In this document: positions 18,120 to 26,568 of the stretch, piece after piece
Layout of the letters: every line of letters starts with the position of its first letter
How positions within the stretch are numbered: the first letter of the stretch is position 1
Source: an uncultured Clostridia bacterium
Lineage (GTDB): Bacteria > Bacillota > Clostridia > Oscillospirales > Acutalibacteraceae
NCBI GenBank assembly: GCA_947166625.1
Contig: CAMVEX010000020.1
Location: 1 to 49,288 of the forward strand
Direction: 5' to 3'
DNA length: 49,288 nucleotides
Notes under the pieces: generated by a model
Seen by the model: the letters and a program-made list of their open reading frames with translations, nothing else
Told to the model about the DNA's origin: nothing
The model's database searches: none
Position numbers and translations under genes: made by a program

Positions 18120-19010
18120 TCACCATACAAATATTGCTTTGAATATGCCGGCTATTCCTTCAATTATTCCGCTGAAGATTGCCCCTGCGGGAAGAAGGGT
18201 GAGAGGGTTGAATGAAAACAGTATTCCCAAAGGAAGCACGCGCAATCCTTCGCCGAGTAATTCAAAACTATGTTCAAGGTCTTCTTGTTTTGCCTGCGCT
18301 TTTGACGAAACGCTGACCGGCAGTTCCGTGTTAAGTATCTCGTTAAGATATATTTTAAGAGTATGTTCTCCCGCGTTATCAAAGGTAATATCAAATACGG
18401 TCGGTCCCTGTGAAATCAGGTTATCATCAATATAAACCTTATATTCATCGCTGTACGGTCCGCGCATCGAAAATCTGATTTTATCTCCCTGCGTAAGACT
18501 CAGCGTTCCGTATGAAGCGTCAACAAAATAATCGCCGTCATATTTTTTATATGAGTATAAAGTGTCGCCGGAGGTGTTCGGAAAATATGAAATCTGAGGG
18601 TTGCCGTTTCCTTCGGCGTCCTCAAGAGAATTCTTAAGAATGTGGAATTTGAGATAACCGCTGTATGATATAAAGTGAACGAAAATCGCGAAATGCTCAA
18701 TTCCGTTTGTGTTCTTTCTCTCTATAACATAATCTTCTTTAGGAACCTTTTTGATATCAAGAGTATTCCCGGAATGCATAGGGTAGTATTGAAGATACAA
18801 TTCAAAAGAATCTGTAACGGTTACAAATTTCGGGTCGAGCTGAATTGTCAGGAATCTGTCGTCGGACGCGTATATCCACTGACTGCAAACACCGAGCAGC
18901 AGGTCGGCGTTATGGTTAACAGCAAACACCGACGTAACGAAAACGCACGAAATAAGGCAGAACGCAAGCGCTGATGAGATAATCATTTTTGATAATCGTT
19001 TGATTTTCAT
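18120..19010 (-). CDS. Exported protein of unknown function
   Basis: 296 codons. The N-terminus (KIKRLSKMIISSALAFCLISC then VFVTSVFA) is a signal sequence; LISC could be a lipobox, or cleavage may follow VFA. A beta-rich middle domain (about 170-230, GDKIRFSMRGPYSDEYKVYIDD) looks Ig-like. The last 35 residues are hydrophobic (LTLLPAGAIFSGIIEGIAGIFKAIF), probably a membrane tail. I chose the ATG at 19010, preceded by AAGGAG; the longer frame from 19145 reads into repeat R2L and is rejected. AT-rich and alone in a decayed zone. Confidence 0.6.
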   Translation of the reverse strand: MKIKRLSKMIISSALAFCLISCVFVTSVFAVNHNADLLLGVCSQWIYASDDRFLTIQLDPKFVTVTDSFELYLQYYPMHSGNTLDIKKVPKEDYVIERKNTNGIEHFAIFVHFISYSGYLKFHILKNSLEDAEGNGNPQISYFPNTSGDTLYSYKKYDGDYFVDASYGTLSLTQGDKIRFSMRGPYSDEYKVYIDDNLISQGPTVFDITFDNAGEHTLKIYLNEILNTELPVSVSSKAQAKQEDLEHSFELLGEGLRVLPLGILFSFNPLTLLPAGAIFSGIIEGIAGIFKAIFVW

Positions 19011-19113
19011 AATCACACAACTCCTTATTTTTCGGAAATAGTTTTTAATATTTCCATATATAAGTGTTGTGAAAGGATTGTTATGTTGCATTTCGTTTGC
19101 GAAATTAAAAAAA

Positions 19114-19382
19114 GGTGTCGTGCGCTCCATATTTTGTTTCGTCACACCCGCCTCGTCGTCACAAGCTCCGTATCTCTCGCGCCTGCGCCTTCAAAAAACT
19201 GCTTGCGCAGGCTCTCAATCACTCCGCTGCTCCTCTCCCCAAAAAGTCTGTCGGACTTTTCGGGGACCCCTTATAAATTACTCCCTGTTTCCTCATCTCA
19301 CCGCCTCGCTGTATCGTCCACCGGACGCGCTTCGGCGGTTCGCCCCCGATCTCGGAGAGGGCCAATGCTCCGCATATCCTGT
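19114..19382 (-). repeat. R2L: long (~269 bp) relative of repeat R2
   Basis: On the minus strand it starts with GGATATGCGGAGCATTGGCC and GAGA like ordinary R2, and ends with GGCGGGTGTGACGAAACAAA like the R2 end GCGGGTGTGGCGATATTTAT. In between it shares GGCGAACCGCCGAAGCG and GCGAGGCGGTGAG with the 198-bp copy at 15421-15618. It adds two hairpins (GCCTGCGC/GCGCAGGC, and AAAAGTC/GACTTTT). A T run follows. No protein is supported. Confidence 0.8.
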
Positions 19383-19850
19383 TGGCGGGCGGATGATATC
19401 CGCCCCTACGAGGTCAAATGATTGTAAATGCTCAAAATTGCGGAGTAAAAAATGAATTTAATTTATATGGTGAATCGTGTTTTTACCCAATATGATAATC
19501 GGTAACGGGTGCATATAAATATCGCCACACCCGCCCCTTCGGGGCACCCTCTCCGGTCTCGGAGAGGGCCAATGCTCCGCATATCCTTGAAAATACACAC
19601 CCCAAATACCCACTCATTCCCGGGATGCGGTACACTTACATCATTTAATCAATAAAAGGTGTAATCGAACAAAAGGGATGCGGAACATCACCCTCCCAAA
19701 AGAAGTATCGGGCGCCGTATAAACGGAGCGAAGCGACCCGAAATTGCTCATTGCTAATTGCTAATTGCTCATTGAATCATCCCCGGGTTGCGTCACATTT
19801 CCCTCACTTAATCACTGTCGGGTGCCGTAAAAAAACGGAGGATTTCGGGT
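19383..19850 (-). repeat. Intergenic repeat array A5
   Basis: Minus-oriented, matching alaX to its right. R1 is at 19385-19410, R2 (CCCCTTCGGGG form) at 19509-19590, R4 at 19731-19775, with R3 copies between. The rightmost bases (to about 19850) form the end of the alaX coding sequence. Confidence 0.88.
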
Positions 19851-20953
19851 TTCGGGGCGGAGACGGAGCCCATGACGATATCGGGTTTGCCGCCGCCTCT
19901 GCCGTTCAGGGCGGCGTTGATTTTTTTGCCGAATTCGCGGATATCGCCGTCTTTTGAAACGGCGGCGTATTTGTAGCCGTCGGCGTCGCAGCCCGAAAAG
20001 GCAAATCCGCGCCCGAATTTTTCGGCGAGGCATGAGGCGAGGAGCCTTGCGTCATCGGCGTTTCCCGAATCGTCAAATACCAGCGGAAGCCCGGGGTCCG
20101 CTCCCTCGCATTTGAGGGCGAAATATTTATTTTTCAGCTCATACAGGGCAAAATGCTCTTTTTCGAGTTTTTCTTTGAGTTTTTCAACGGCGTCGGCTGT
20201 TTCTCCCGTTTTCGCGCAGAGCGAGGCGGAGATCCGGGCGGCGTTTTCGTTCTTTTCGGCGTAGTCCGCGAGCGCCTGAGCGCCGATTTTGAGGGTGATC
20301 CTCACGCCCTGCTTATAATTCATCATCGCGACCGCCTTTATGACCCCGACCTCGCCGGTGAAGGCAGTGTGAGTGCCGCAGCAGGCGCAGAGATCGGCGC
20401 CGCCTATCCTGATGAGGCGCACCTGACCGTTTATTTCTTTTTTGCTCCGGTAATCGTAATTTTTCAGTTCGCCGTCGGCGGGATAAATCGTTTCGACGGG
20501 GATATTCGCCCAGACGGTCTCATTTGATCTTTTTTCTGTTTCGGAAAGAATCGAAGGATCAACAGAGCCGTTGAAATCAACGGTTACGGCGTCCTCGCCC
20601 ATGTGGAATCCGACATTGTCGAAGCCCGTGAGCGAATGGAGGATCCCCGAAAAAATATGCTCGCCGGTGTGCCTCTGCATATTGAGAAATCTGAAATCCC
20701 AATCAATTTCGCATTCGACCTCGCCCGAAACGGCGCCGGCGCAGATATGGATGATCTCGCCGTTTTTTTCAATGGTATCCGTGACCTTCGCGCCGCCGAT
20801 GAAGCCGCGGTCGCCCGGCTGGCCTCCGCCCTCCGGATAAAAGGCGGTTTTGTCGAGAATCACCTCAAAATTTTTCCCGCCGCCCTCGCACGAAATCACG
20901 CTCGCCTTAAAACGGCGGATATATTGATCCTTATAAAAAAGCTTTTCGGTCAT
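19808..20953 (-). CDS. alaX: Alanyl-tRNA editing protein AlaX (long form)
   Basis: 381 codons. GGGQPGD and the zinc-binding motifs RHTGEH (editing core) and CACCGTHT are those of the AlaRS editing domain; the C-terminal part resembles the AlaRS C-Ala/DHHA1 region and ends near GGGKPDIVMGS. It hydrolyses Ser- or Gly-mischarged tRNA-Ala in trans. Start 20953 has GGAGGG five bases upstream. The last ~13 residues (PKPEILRFFTAPDSD) appear to be encoded by repeat sequence, so the natural end was probably replaced when the array was installed. Convergent with array A5; divergent from the SRP RNA. Confidence 0.88.
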   Translation of the reverse strand: MTEKLFYKDQYIRRFKASVISCEGGGKNFEVILDKTAFYPEGGGQPGDRGFIGGAKVTDTIEKNGEIIHICAGAVSGEVECEIDWDFRFLNMQRHTGEHIFSGILHSLTGFDNVGFHMGEDAVTVDFNGSVDPSILSETEKRSNETVWANIPVETIYPADGELKNYDYRSKKEINGQVRLIRIGGADLCACCGTHTAFTGEVGVIKAVAMMNYKQGVRITLKIGAQALADYAEKNENAARISASLCAKTGETADAVEKLKEKLEKEHFALYELKNKYFALKCEGADPGLPLVFDDSGNADDARLLASCLAEKFGRGFAFSGCDADGYKYAAVSKDGDIREFGKKINAALNGRGGGKPDIVMGSVSAPKPEILRFFTAPDSD

Positions 20954-21048
20954 ACTATCCCTCCGAACGGATTTTAACATTTTTTGCCGCGGATATCAAT
21001 ATGAGGGCGCTTTATCGGCGAAATATTTATAAAATCGTGAATTTTCAC

Positions 21049-21077
21049 TTGATATTATATAAAAATTATATTATAAT
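21049..21077 (+). promoter_or_regulatory. Promoter of the SRP RNA gene
   Basis: TTGATA at 21049-21054, 17-bp spacer, TATAAT at 21072-21077, in an AT-rich context. The predicted start near 21084 coincides with the base of the SRP RNA stem. Confidence 0.8.
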
Positions 21078-21084
21078 AATTGAG

Positions 21085-21238
21085 ATTAAAAAGGCTTTTC
21101 TTTAATCATGTGGCGTGTGGGTCCTGTGCGACAGGGCGCCGTGAACCATGTCAGGCGGGTGAACCGAGCAGCATTAAGCGGTCAGTCTTGTGCGCCACAG
21201 TCTGCCTGCCGCCATATGATTAAGGGAAAGCTTTTAAT
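21085..21238 (+). ncRNA. ffs: Signal recognition particle RNA (small bacterial type)
   Basis: The conserved Ffh-binding helix 8 region is present: GAACCATGTCAGGC on one side and GAACCGAGCAGCATTAAG with the GGTGAA loop segment on the other. The 5' and 3' ends pair over a long stem (TTTAATCATGTGGCG with GCCATATGATTAAGG, extended by AAAGG/CTTTT). About 150 nt with its closing stem, shorter than the Bacillus scRNA with its Alu domain. It scaffolds Ffh for co-translational membrane targeting. Location directly before dnaX is typical of Bacillota. Confidence 0.9.
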
Positions 21239-21480
21239 GTCACCCGTTACCGAGCGGGTAAGGGGAATGTGATTCATCCCGGGGATGATTCAATGAGCAA
21301 TTAGCAATTAGCAATGAGCAATTTCGGGTCGCTTCGCTCCGATCATATCGCCACACCCGCCCCTTCGGGGCACCCTCTCCGGTCTCGGAGAGGGCTACGA
21401 GGTGCGACTCTTTAATCCGAAAAGCAAATCATCCCGGAAATCAGCAATCACTCGGAGCGTGCATATCTGACATCTGATTT
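21239..21480 (+). repeat. Repeat array A6 between SRP RNA and dnaX
   Basis: Plus-oriented R3 (21241-21283) and R4 (21290-21343), then an R2 piece in minus orientation (21347-21400, CCCCTTCGGGG form), then an ATCTAATATCTA-rich module (R7) shared with 40388-40455 in reverse. No gene. Confidence 0.85.
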
Positions 21481-21516
21481 CTACCATCTAATATCTATCT
21501 TAAGGCGGTGTGCGGC

Positions 21517-23286
21517 ATGTACAGAGCATTATACAGAAAGTGGAGGCCTCAGACATTTGACGATGTTTACGGCCAGCCGCATGTTACCCGTACTCTCAAA
21601 AACGAGCTTGCGACGGGCAGGATCTCCCACGCCTATCTTTTCACCGGGTCGAGGGGGACGGGCAAAACCTCGTGCGCAAAGATACTCGCGAAGGCGGTCA
21701 ACTGCCTTCATCCCGCAGACGGGAATCCCTGCAACGAATGTGAGATCTGCAAGTCTATAGACAACGGCTCGATTCTTGACGTCATAGAGATCGACGCGGC
21801 TTCAAACAACGGCGTTGACAATATCAGGGATCTTCGCGAAGAGGCGAATTTTTTGCCCGCGAGCGCGAAATACAGAGTTTATATAATCGACGAGGTCCAC
21901 ATGCTTTCAACGGGCGCATTCAACGCGCTGCTCAAAACTCTCGAGGAGCCGCCCGCCCATGTGATTTTCATTCTCGCCACCACGGATCTGCAAAAGCTGC
22001 CCGCGACCATTCTTTCGCGCTGCCAGAGATTTGATTTCAAGAGGATCTCGGCGGATGAGATAGTCAGGCGCCTCAAGGTGGTCGCCGAGGGCGAAGGCGT
22101 CACGATAAACGACGAGGCGGCGAGCCTTATCGCAAATCTGGCGGAGGGCGGAATGAGAGACGCTCTCTCTATCATGGACCGATGCCTTTCCGTGACAGAA
22201 AACATCGATGAAAACACCGTCAGCGACGTTTCAGGAATAGCGAATACCTCATATATGTTCCGCTTTTCCGATTGCATAGCCCGCAGGGATTATACCTCGG
22301 TGCTGGGGCTTGTGGATGAGCTTTACAACGGCTTTTGCGATGTGGACAGGATCTGCAGCCGCCTTGCCGATCATTTCAGAAATCTCATGGTCGCGCTCAG
22401 CGTACACAACTGCAAGGATCTGATAATCTGCTCCGAAAACGAGCTTGAGCTTTACAGAGCCGAGGCAAAGAAATTCAAGCTCGGCAAAATTCTCGAATGT
22501 ATAGATATAATCGGCGAAACCTCAAAGACCCTCAAAAGCGCCGCCGACAAGCGGATAATTTTTGAGGCGTCGGTCATCAAGATGTGTTCGTCGGGCTCCG
22601 GCTCCGCCGTCATCCCTTCGGATTTTGAAGAGAGAATTTCGGCTCTTGAAGATAAACTGAATCTGATTTTGCAGGGCGCGGCCGTTCAGCCCGTTCAGGC
22701 GGCTCCGGTCAAACCGGAAATTTCCGCCGCTCCCTCGGAAGAAAAGAGCAAGGACGAAGCGTCTGCCGGCGATAAGCCGGAGGAAAACGCCGCTCCCGCG
22801 CCTCATACAAATGCGGAAGAAGCTTCTCAGCCCGCCTCAAAGCAGGAGGAGCGCGCCCCGAAACCGATAAATCCGCCGGTCGTTACCGAACGCCCCGCCC
22901 AGGCGGAGGGGGAGAAGGGCGAGCCTGAAGTGCCGGTGCTCTCAGATTTCAGCGAAGGTCCGTTTACCGATTGGCCGGAGATAGTTGAGCGCATAGGCAC
23001 AAAGGATATCGTCTTTTACGGCCTTTTATCCGATACCTCAGCCTTTGTAAAAGACGGCAAGCTGGTCATTAAAACGGCAAACCCCGCCCTCTATGATTTC
23101 ATAGTGAAGGATGCGGAGAGGGCGCATTACAAAGAGCTGAAATCCGCGATCCTCAACATCACGGGCAAGGATATCAAGCTCGTTATAAACACCGTCGGCG
23201 AACGGGACGATGATAAAAAGGATGATTCGCCCCTCGCTCAGATAAAAGAAAAAATCAGAAATTTCAAATCCGAAGAAGGAGAATGA
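21517..23286 (+). CDS. dnaX: DNA polymerase III subunit gamma/tau
   Basis: 589 codons. AAA+ clamp-loader ATPase: Walker A GSRGTGKT at 44-51, zinc-binding cysteines 63, 72, 75 and 78, DEVHML Walker B, and SRCQRFDF (sensor 1/SRC motif). After about residue 390 comes a Pro/Ala/Glu-rich linker, then a tau-like C-terminal domain. It loads the sliding clamp encoded by dnaN nearby. The ATG at 21517 follows AAGGCGGTG. A GTG three codons upstream is the alternative. ybaB starts 3 nt after the stop. Confidence 0.95.
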   Translation: MYRALYRKWRPQTFDDVYGQPHVTRTLKNELATGRISHAYLFTGSRGTGKTSCAKILAKAVNCLHPADGNPCNECEICKSIDNGSILDVIEIDAASNNGVDNIRDLREEANFLPASAKYRVYIIDEVHMLSTGAFNALLKTLEEPPAHVIFILATTDLQKLPATILSRCQRFDFKRISADEIVRRLKVVAEGEGVTINDEAASLIANLAEGGMRDALSIMDRCLSVTENIDENTVSDVSGIANTSYMFRFSDCIARRDYTSVLGLVDELYNGFCDVDRICSRLADHFRNLMVALSVHNCKDLIICSENELELYRAEAKKFKLGKILECIDIIGETSKTLKSAADKRIIFEASVIKMCSSGSGSAVIPSDFEERISALEDKLNLILQGAAVQPVQAAPVKPEISAAPSEEKSKDEASAGDKPEENAAPAPHTNAEEASQPASKQEERAPKPINPPVVTERPAQAEGEKGEPEVPVLSDFSEGPFTDWPEIVERIGTKDIVFYGLLSDTSAFVKDGKLVIKTANPALYDFIVKDAERAHYKELKSAILNITGKDIKLVINTVGERDDDKKDDSPLAQIKEKIRNFKSEEGE

Positions 23287-23289
23287 TAT

Positions 23290-23628
23290 ATGAAGGCAAG
23301 GATCCCCGGCGCTCCCCAGGGCGGCGCAAACAATATGATGAAAAAAATCCAGGAAATGCAGGAAAATATGGAAAAGATTCAGGCTGAGATCGAGGCGACA
23401 GAATTCACCTCATCCGTCGGCGGAGGAGCGGTCGAAGTCACCGTTACCGGCGCTCACGAGATCAAAGCCGTCAATCTCAAGCCCGAGATAGTCGATCCCG
23501 ATGATATCGAGATGCTTCAGGATCTCATCATTTCAGCCGCGAATGAATCTATCCGCAAGGCAAACGAAGCCATGGAGCAGGGTATGGAAAAGGCTAAGGG
23601 CGGCCTGTCGATACCGGGTCTTTTCTGA
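23290..23628 (+). CDS. YbaB/EbfC-family nucleoid-associated protein
   Basis: 112 codons. Coiled-coil N-terminus (MKKIQEMQENMEKIQAEIEA), then the beta-strand core SSVGGGAVEVTVTGAHEIKAV and the helix ending AMEQGMEKAKGG, all matching the YbaB family. It binds DNA as a dimer; the exact role is unsettled, but the dnaX-ybaB-recR order is nearly universal. AAGGAG ribosome site. recR overlaps its stop by one base (TGATG). Confidence 0.95.
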   Translation: MKARIPGAPQGGANNMMKKIQEMQENMEKIQAEIEATEFTSSVGGGAVEVTVTGAHEIKAVNLKPEIVDPDDIEMLQDLIISAANESIRKANEAMEQGMEKAKGGLSIPGLF

Positions 23629-24227
23629 TGGCGGGCTTTACACCTTCTCTCGAAAATCTGATAGATAAATTCGCAGCGCTCCCCTCGATCGGGCGAAAGA
23701 GCGCCCAGCGCCTCGCCTTCCACATTTTGGGTATGGATAATGATTCGGTCGGGGCGTTTATCGAAGCCATCAACAACGCGAGGTCAAGCGTTCACCGCTG
23801 CAAGATCTGCTGCAATTTTACCGATAACGAGATCTGCGACATCTGCGCCTCAAAAGAAAGAGATAGGACCACGGTCTGCGTGGTCGAGGATCCGCGCGAT
23901 GTGATGGCGTTTGAAAAAACTCATGAATACAGCGGGCTTTATCATGTGCTTCACGGGGTGATCTCCCCGATGAATGATGTGAGCCCCGAGGATATCTGCA
24001 TAAAAGAGCTTATCGCGCGCCTGTCCGACGGCGAAATAAAAGAGATAATCATGGCGGCGAATCCCACGGTAGAGGGCGAAGCGACCTCGATGTATATCTC
24101 AAAGCTCATCAAGCCGCTCGGCATCAAAGTGACGCGCCTCGCTTACGGGATCCCCGTCGGGGCAGACCTTGAATACGCCGATGAATTCACTCTTATCCGC
24201 GCCATGGAGGGCAGGAAGGATATCTGA
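23628..24227 (+). CDS. recR: Recombination mediator RecR
   Basis: 199 codons. Helix-hairpin-helix at the N-terminus (LPSIGRKSAQRLAFH), four-cysteine zinc finger (C58, C61 or C62, C70, C73), Toprim domain (VVEDPRDVMAFE) and the Walker-B-like C-terminal region. It acts with RecO (and RecF, also encoded here) to load RecA at gapped DNA. It ends 293 bp before dnaN; that gap is the candidate replication origin. Confidence 0.95.
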   Translation: MAGFTPSLENLIDKFAALPSIGRKSAQRLAFHILGMDNDSVGAFIEAINNARSSVHRCKICCNFTDNEICDICASKERDRTTVCVVEDPRDVMAFEKTHEYSGLYHVLHGVISPMNDVSPEDICIKELIARLSDGEIKEIIMAANPTVEGEATSMYISKLIKPLGIKVTRLAYGIPVGADLEYADEFTLIRAMEGRKDI

Positions 24228-24505
24228 ATTTCACGGTTATTCAACATCTTTTTAACAATCGCTCCAAGTGAATTGAGTGAAAACGGGGTCGGTTTATAAA
24301 ACGAAATTTTCACTTGTTTTCATTCTGATTTCACTTTTTCCACCCGGTTTCGGGTTATTCACTTTACCCACATTTTATTCAATTTCAAAAGTTAAAAAAA
24401 TTCGGCTCAAAACCCAATCATATCAAGCGATGTGGGAGTTATACCGCATTTTCACGCCCCCTACTACTACTACTATATATCTTATATATTATTTATGTTT
24501 TGAAT
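24228..24505 (+). other. Candidate oriC: DnaA-box cluster, GC cluster, DnaA-trios and AT-rich unwinding element
   Basis: Seen directly: a GC cluster CGCCCCC (24455-24461), then four TAC repeats plus TAT ATA (24462-24476), then an AT-rich run to about 24500. This copies the order of the Bacillus subtilis basal unwinding region (GC cluster, DnaA-trios, AT-rich DUE just upstream of dnaN). Upstream are DnaA-box-like 9-mers: TTATTCACT and TTACCCACA abut at 24355-24372 (one mismatch each to TTATNCACA). Weaker ones lie at 24237, 24336 and 24375. Repeated TTTTCACTT-type words occur too. dnaA itself is absent; recR takes its place. Function is inferred. Confidence 0.65.
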
Positions 24506-24520
24506 TCCGGAGGTATTGTT

Positions 24521-25630
24521 ATGAAATTTACCTGCAACTCATTTGAATTATCGGATGCCTGTCAGATCGTTCAGAGAGCGACCTCGGCTAAAACTGCTTT
24601 CCCTTCGGTGGAGGGTATTCTTCTCTCTGCCGAATCCGGCTCTCTCACCCTAACCGGCTACGATCTTGAAATGGGCATCACCACGACCATCCCCTGCAAT
24701 GTAGAAGAGAGCGGCAGGATCATCGTTAACGCTCATATGTTCAGCGAAACGGTGAGGAAGCTCCCCGACAAGCCCGTTCATATCGACTCTGACGCAAGGC
24801 AGATAGCGGAGATAAAATGCGGTGAATTCAAAACAAAAATAATAGGTATGAGCGCGGATGAATACCCCGAGCTTCCCTCGATAACCGGCGGCTACGATCT
24901 GAGCCTGAGCCAGCCGATGATAAAGGATATGATCAAAAAGACCATATTCTCCGCGGCGATAAAGGATGCCAAAGTTATTCACACGGGCGTGAAGTTTGAG
25001 ATAGACGAAAACCACATAAGGCTCATCGCGGTTGACGGAGTCCGCCTCGCTATCAGAAACGAAGATATTGAATACAGCGGCGAGCCTCTCTCATTCGTTG
25101 TGCCGGCAAAAACCCTCTCCGAGGTGATGAAGCTGCTTTCGGACGGCGAAGAGAATGTAAATATTTCCGTAGGCAAGAGGCATATAATATTCAAGATAGG
25201 CAGCTATGATGTGATCTCGCGCCTGCTTGACGGCGAATTTCTCAATTATAAATCCGCCATTCCCTCATCATACAAGACCGTCGCTTCGGTCGATACGATG
25301 TCATTCCTCAACAGTATCGACAGGACCTCGCTCATCCTTGCAGACCGCCTCAAGAGCCCCATCAAATGCGTTTTTGCAAATAATATGATCCAGCTTTCGA
25401 GCAACGCCTCGATCGGCGCTTCGAGCGATAAAATAGATGTGGAGATCACCGGCGAAGACTGCGTAATAGGATTTAATAATAAATATATGCTCGATGTGCT
25501 CAAGGTCTGCGACACCGACAAGGTGAGGATCATGCTCAACGGGCCCATTTCGCCCATCCTCGTAGTCCCGAGCGAGGGTGACAGCTTCATATTCCTCATT
25601 CTTCCGGTGAGGTTGAAGAATGAAGATTAA
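24521..25630 (+). CDS. dnaN: DNA polymerase III beta sliding clamp
   Basis: 369 codons, normal length, three repeated clamp domains. The N-terminus MKFTCNSFELSDACQIVQRA and the C-terminal LILPVRLKNED fit the family. It encircles DNA and tethers polymerase. ATG 24521 has GGAGGT upstream; an upstream TTG is rejected. The end overlaps the S4-domain gene by 11 nt. Confidence 0.96.
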   Translation: MKFTCNSFELSDACQIVQRATSAKTAFPSVEGILLSAESGSLTLTGYDLEMGITTTIPCNVEESGRIIVNAHMFSETVRKLPDKPVHIDSDARQIAEIKCGEFKTKIIGMSADEYPELPSITGGYDLSLSQPMIKDMIKKTIFSAAIKDAKVIHTGVKFEIDENHIRLIAVDGVRLAIRNEDIEYSGEPLSFVVPAKTLSEVMKLLSDGEENVNISVGKRHIIFKIGSYDVISRLLDGEFLNYKSAIPSSYKTVASVDTMSFLNSIDRTSLILADRLKSPIKCVFANNMIQLSSNASIGASSDKIDVEITGEDCVIGFNNKYMLDVLKVCDTDKVRIMLNGPISPILVVPSEGDSFIFLILPVRLKNED

Positions 25631-25871
25631 AGTCAGACTTGCCGAAAAAAAGACGGTCGAAAAAAAGATAAATACCGAATTCATCAGGCTTGACGCCTTC
25701 TTGAAGCTCACGGACGCGGTGCAGTCCGGCGGCCACGCAAAAATTGTCATCCAGGGCGGCGAGGTCAAAGTTAACGGCGAAGTATGCCTCCAGAGAGGCA
25801 AAAAACTCCGCCCCGGCGACACCGCAGAATATAACGGCACCGTTTATTCAATTACATCCGTCAGCGATTAA
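25620..25871 (+). CDS. yaaA: S4-domain RNA-binding protein YaaA
   Basis: 83 codons. The S4 fold is visible in IRLDAFLKLTDAVQSGGHAK, followed by VNGEVCLQRGKKLRPGD. The family sits between dnaN and recF in most Bacillota and is thought to help ribosome assembly. It overlaps dnaN by 11 nt, the fourth such overlap in this window. Array A7 starts right after its stop, separating it from recF. Confidence 0.92.
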   Translation: MKIKVRLAEKKTVEKKINTEFIRLDAFLKLTDAVQSGGHAKIVIQGGEVKVNGEVCLQRGKKLRPGDTAEYNGTVYSITSVSD

Positions 25872-26500
25872 GTAAAACAAATGTGCCTCATCCCGTAAAT
25901 TCAATTAGCAATTAGCAATGAGTAATTAGCAATTTCGGGTCGCTGCGCTCCGCTTTTATATGCACCTTTTACCGATTAAATTGAGGGTAATGTACTGCAT
26001 CCCGCGGATGAGTGATTGTTTGGAGTGTGTATTTATTTTTACCCTTTACTGATAAATTGAGGGTAATATGCCGCATCCCGGGAATGAGTGATTGTTTGAA
26101 ATGTGTATTTTCAAGGATATGCGTAGCATTGGCCCTCTCCAAGACCGGAGAGGGTGCCCCGAAGGGGCGGGTGTGGCGATATTTATATACTCCCCTTACC
26201 GATTGGGTAAGGGCAATGCGCCTCATCCCGCGGGTGAGCAATCATTTGAAGCGTGTATTTTTATTTGCTCCCGTTTTCATTTGCACCCGCTACCGATAAA
26301 ATAAGGGTGATGTGCCTCATCCCGTAAATTCAATTACACCCTTTACCGAGCGGGTGAGGGGAATGTGATTTATCCCGTGAGTGAGAGATTGATTGAAATG
26401 TGCATTTTATATGTGCAAATTTGATAACTTACAAGCATTTAATCACGTAGGGGCGGATATCATCCGCCCGCCAACAGGATATGCGGAGCATAATCAGTGA
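25872..26500 (+). repeat. Intergenic repeat array A7 between yaaA and recF
   Basis: Plus-oriented. R4 at 25899-25957, R2 at 26112-26195, R1 at 26446-26471 followed by a truncated R2 start (to 26491), and several R3 separators. The segment 26192-26294 is nearly identical to 27941-28043 on the other side of recF-remB. No gene is supported. In most relatives yaaA and recF are adjacent or overlap. Confidence 0.9.
26192..26294 (+). repeat. Left copy of 103-bp direct repeat flanking recF-remB
   Basis: Matches 27941-28043 with three mismatches by eye, starting at CCCCTTACCGATT and ending at CACCCGCTACC. Confidence 0.85.
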
Positions 26501-26568
26501 AGCAATACGGGGTATGTAAATCCGAAATCTTAAATCCAATATCTATCATCTAAAAGGGGGAACGGAAT

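Noticed and set aside
19083-19421. Plus-strand open frame of 112 codons over repeat R2L
   Set aside because: It lies wholly in repeat sequence, has no ribosome site, and its composition is that of a shadow of structured non-coding DNA.
20964-20999. alaX promoter (TTGATA-17-TAAAAT, minus)
   Set aside because: The implied start of transcription would cut into the ribosome binding site.
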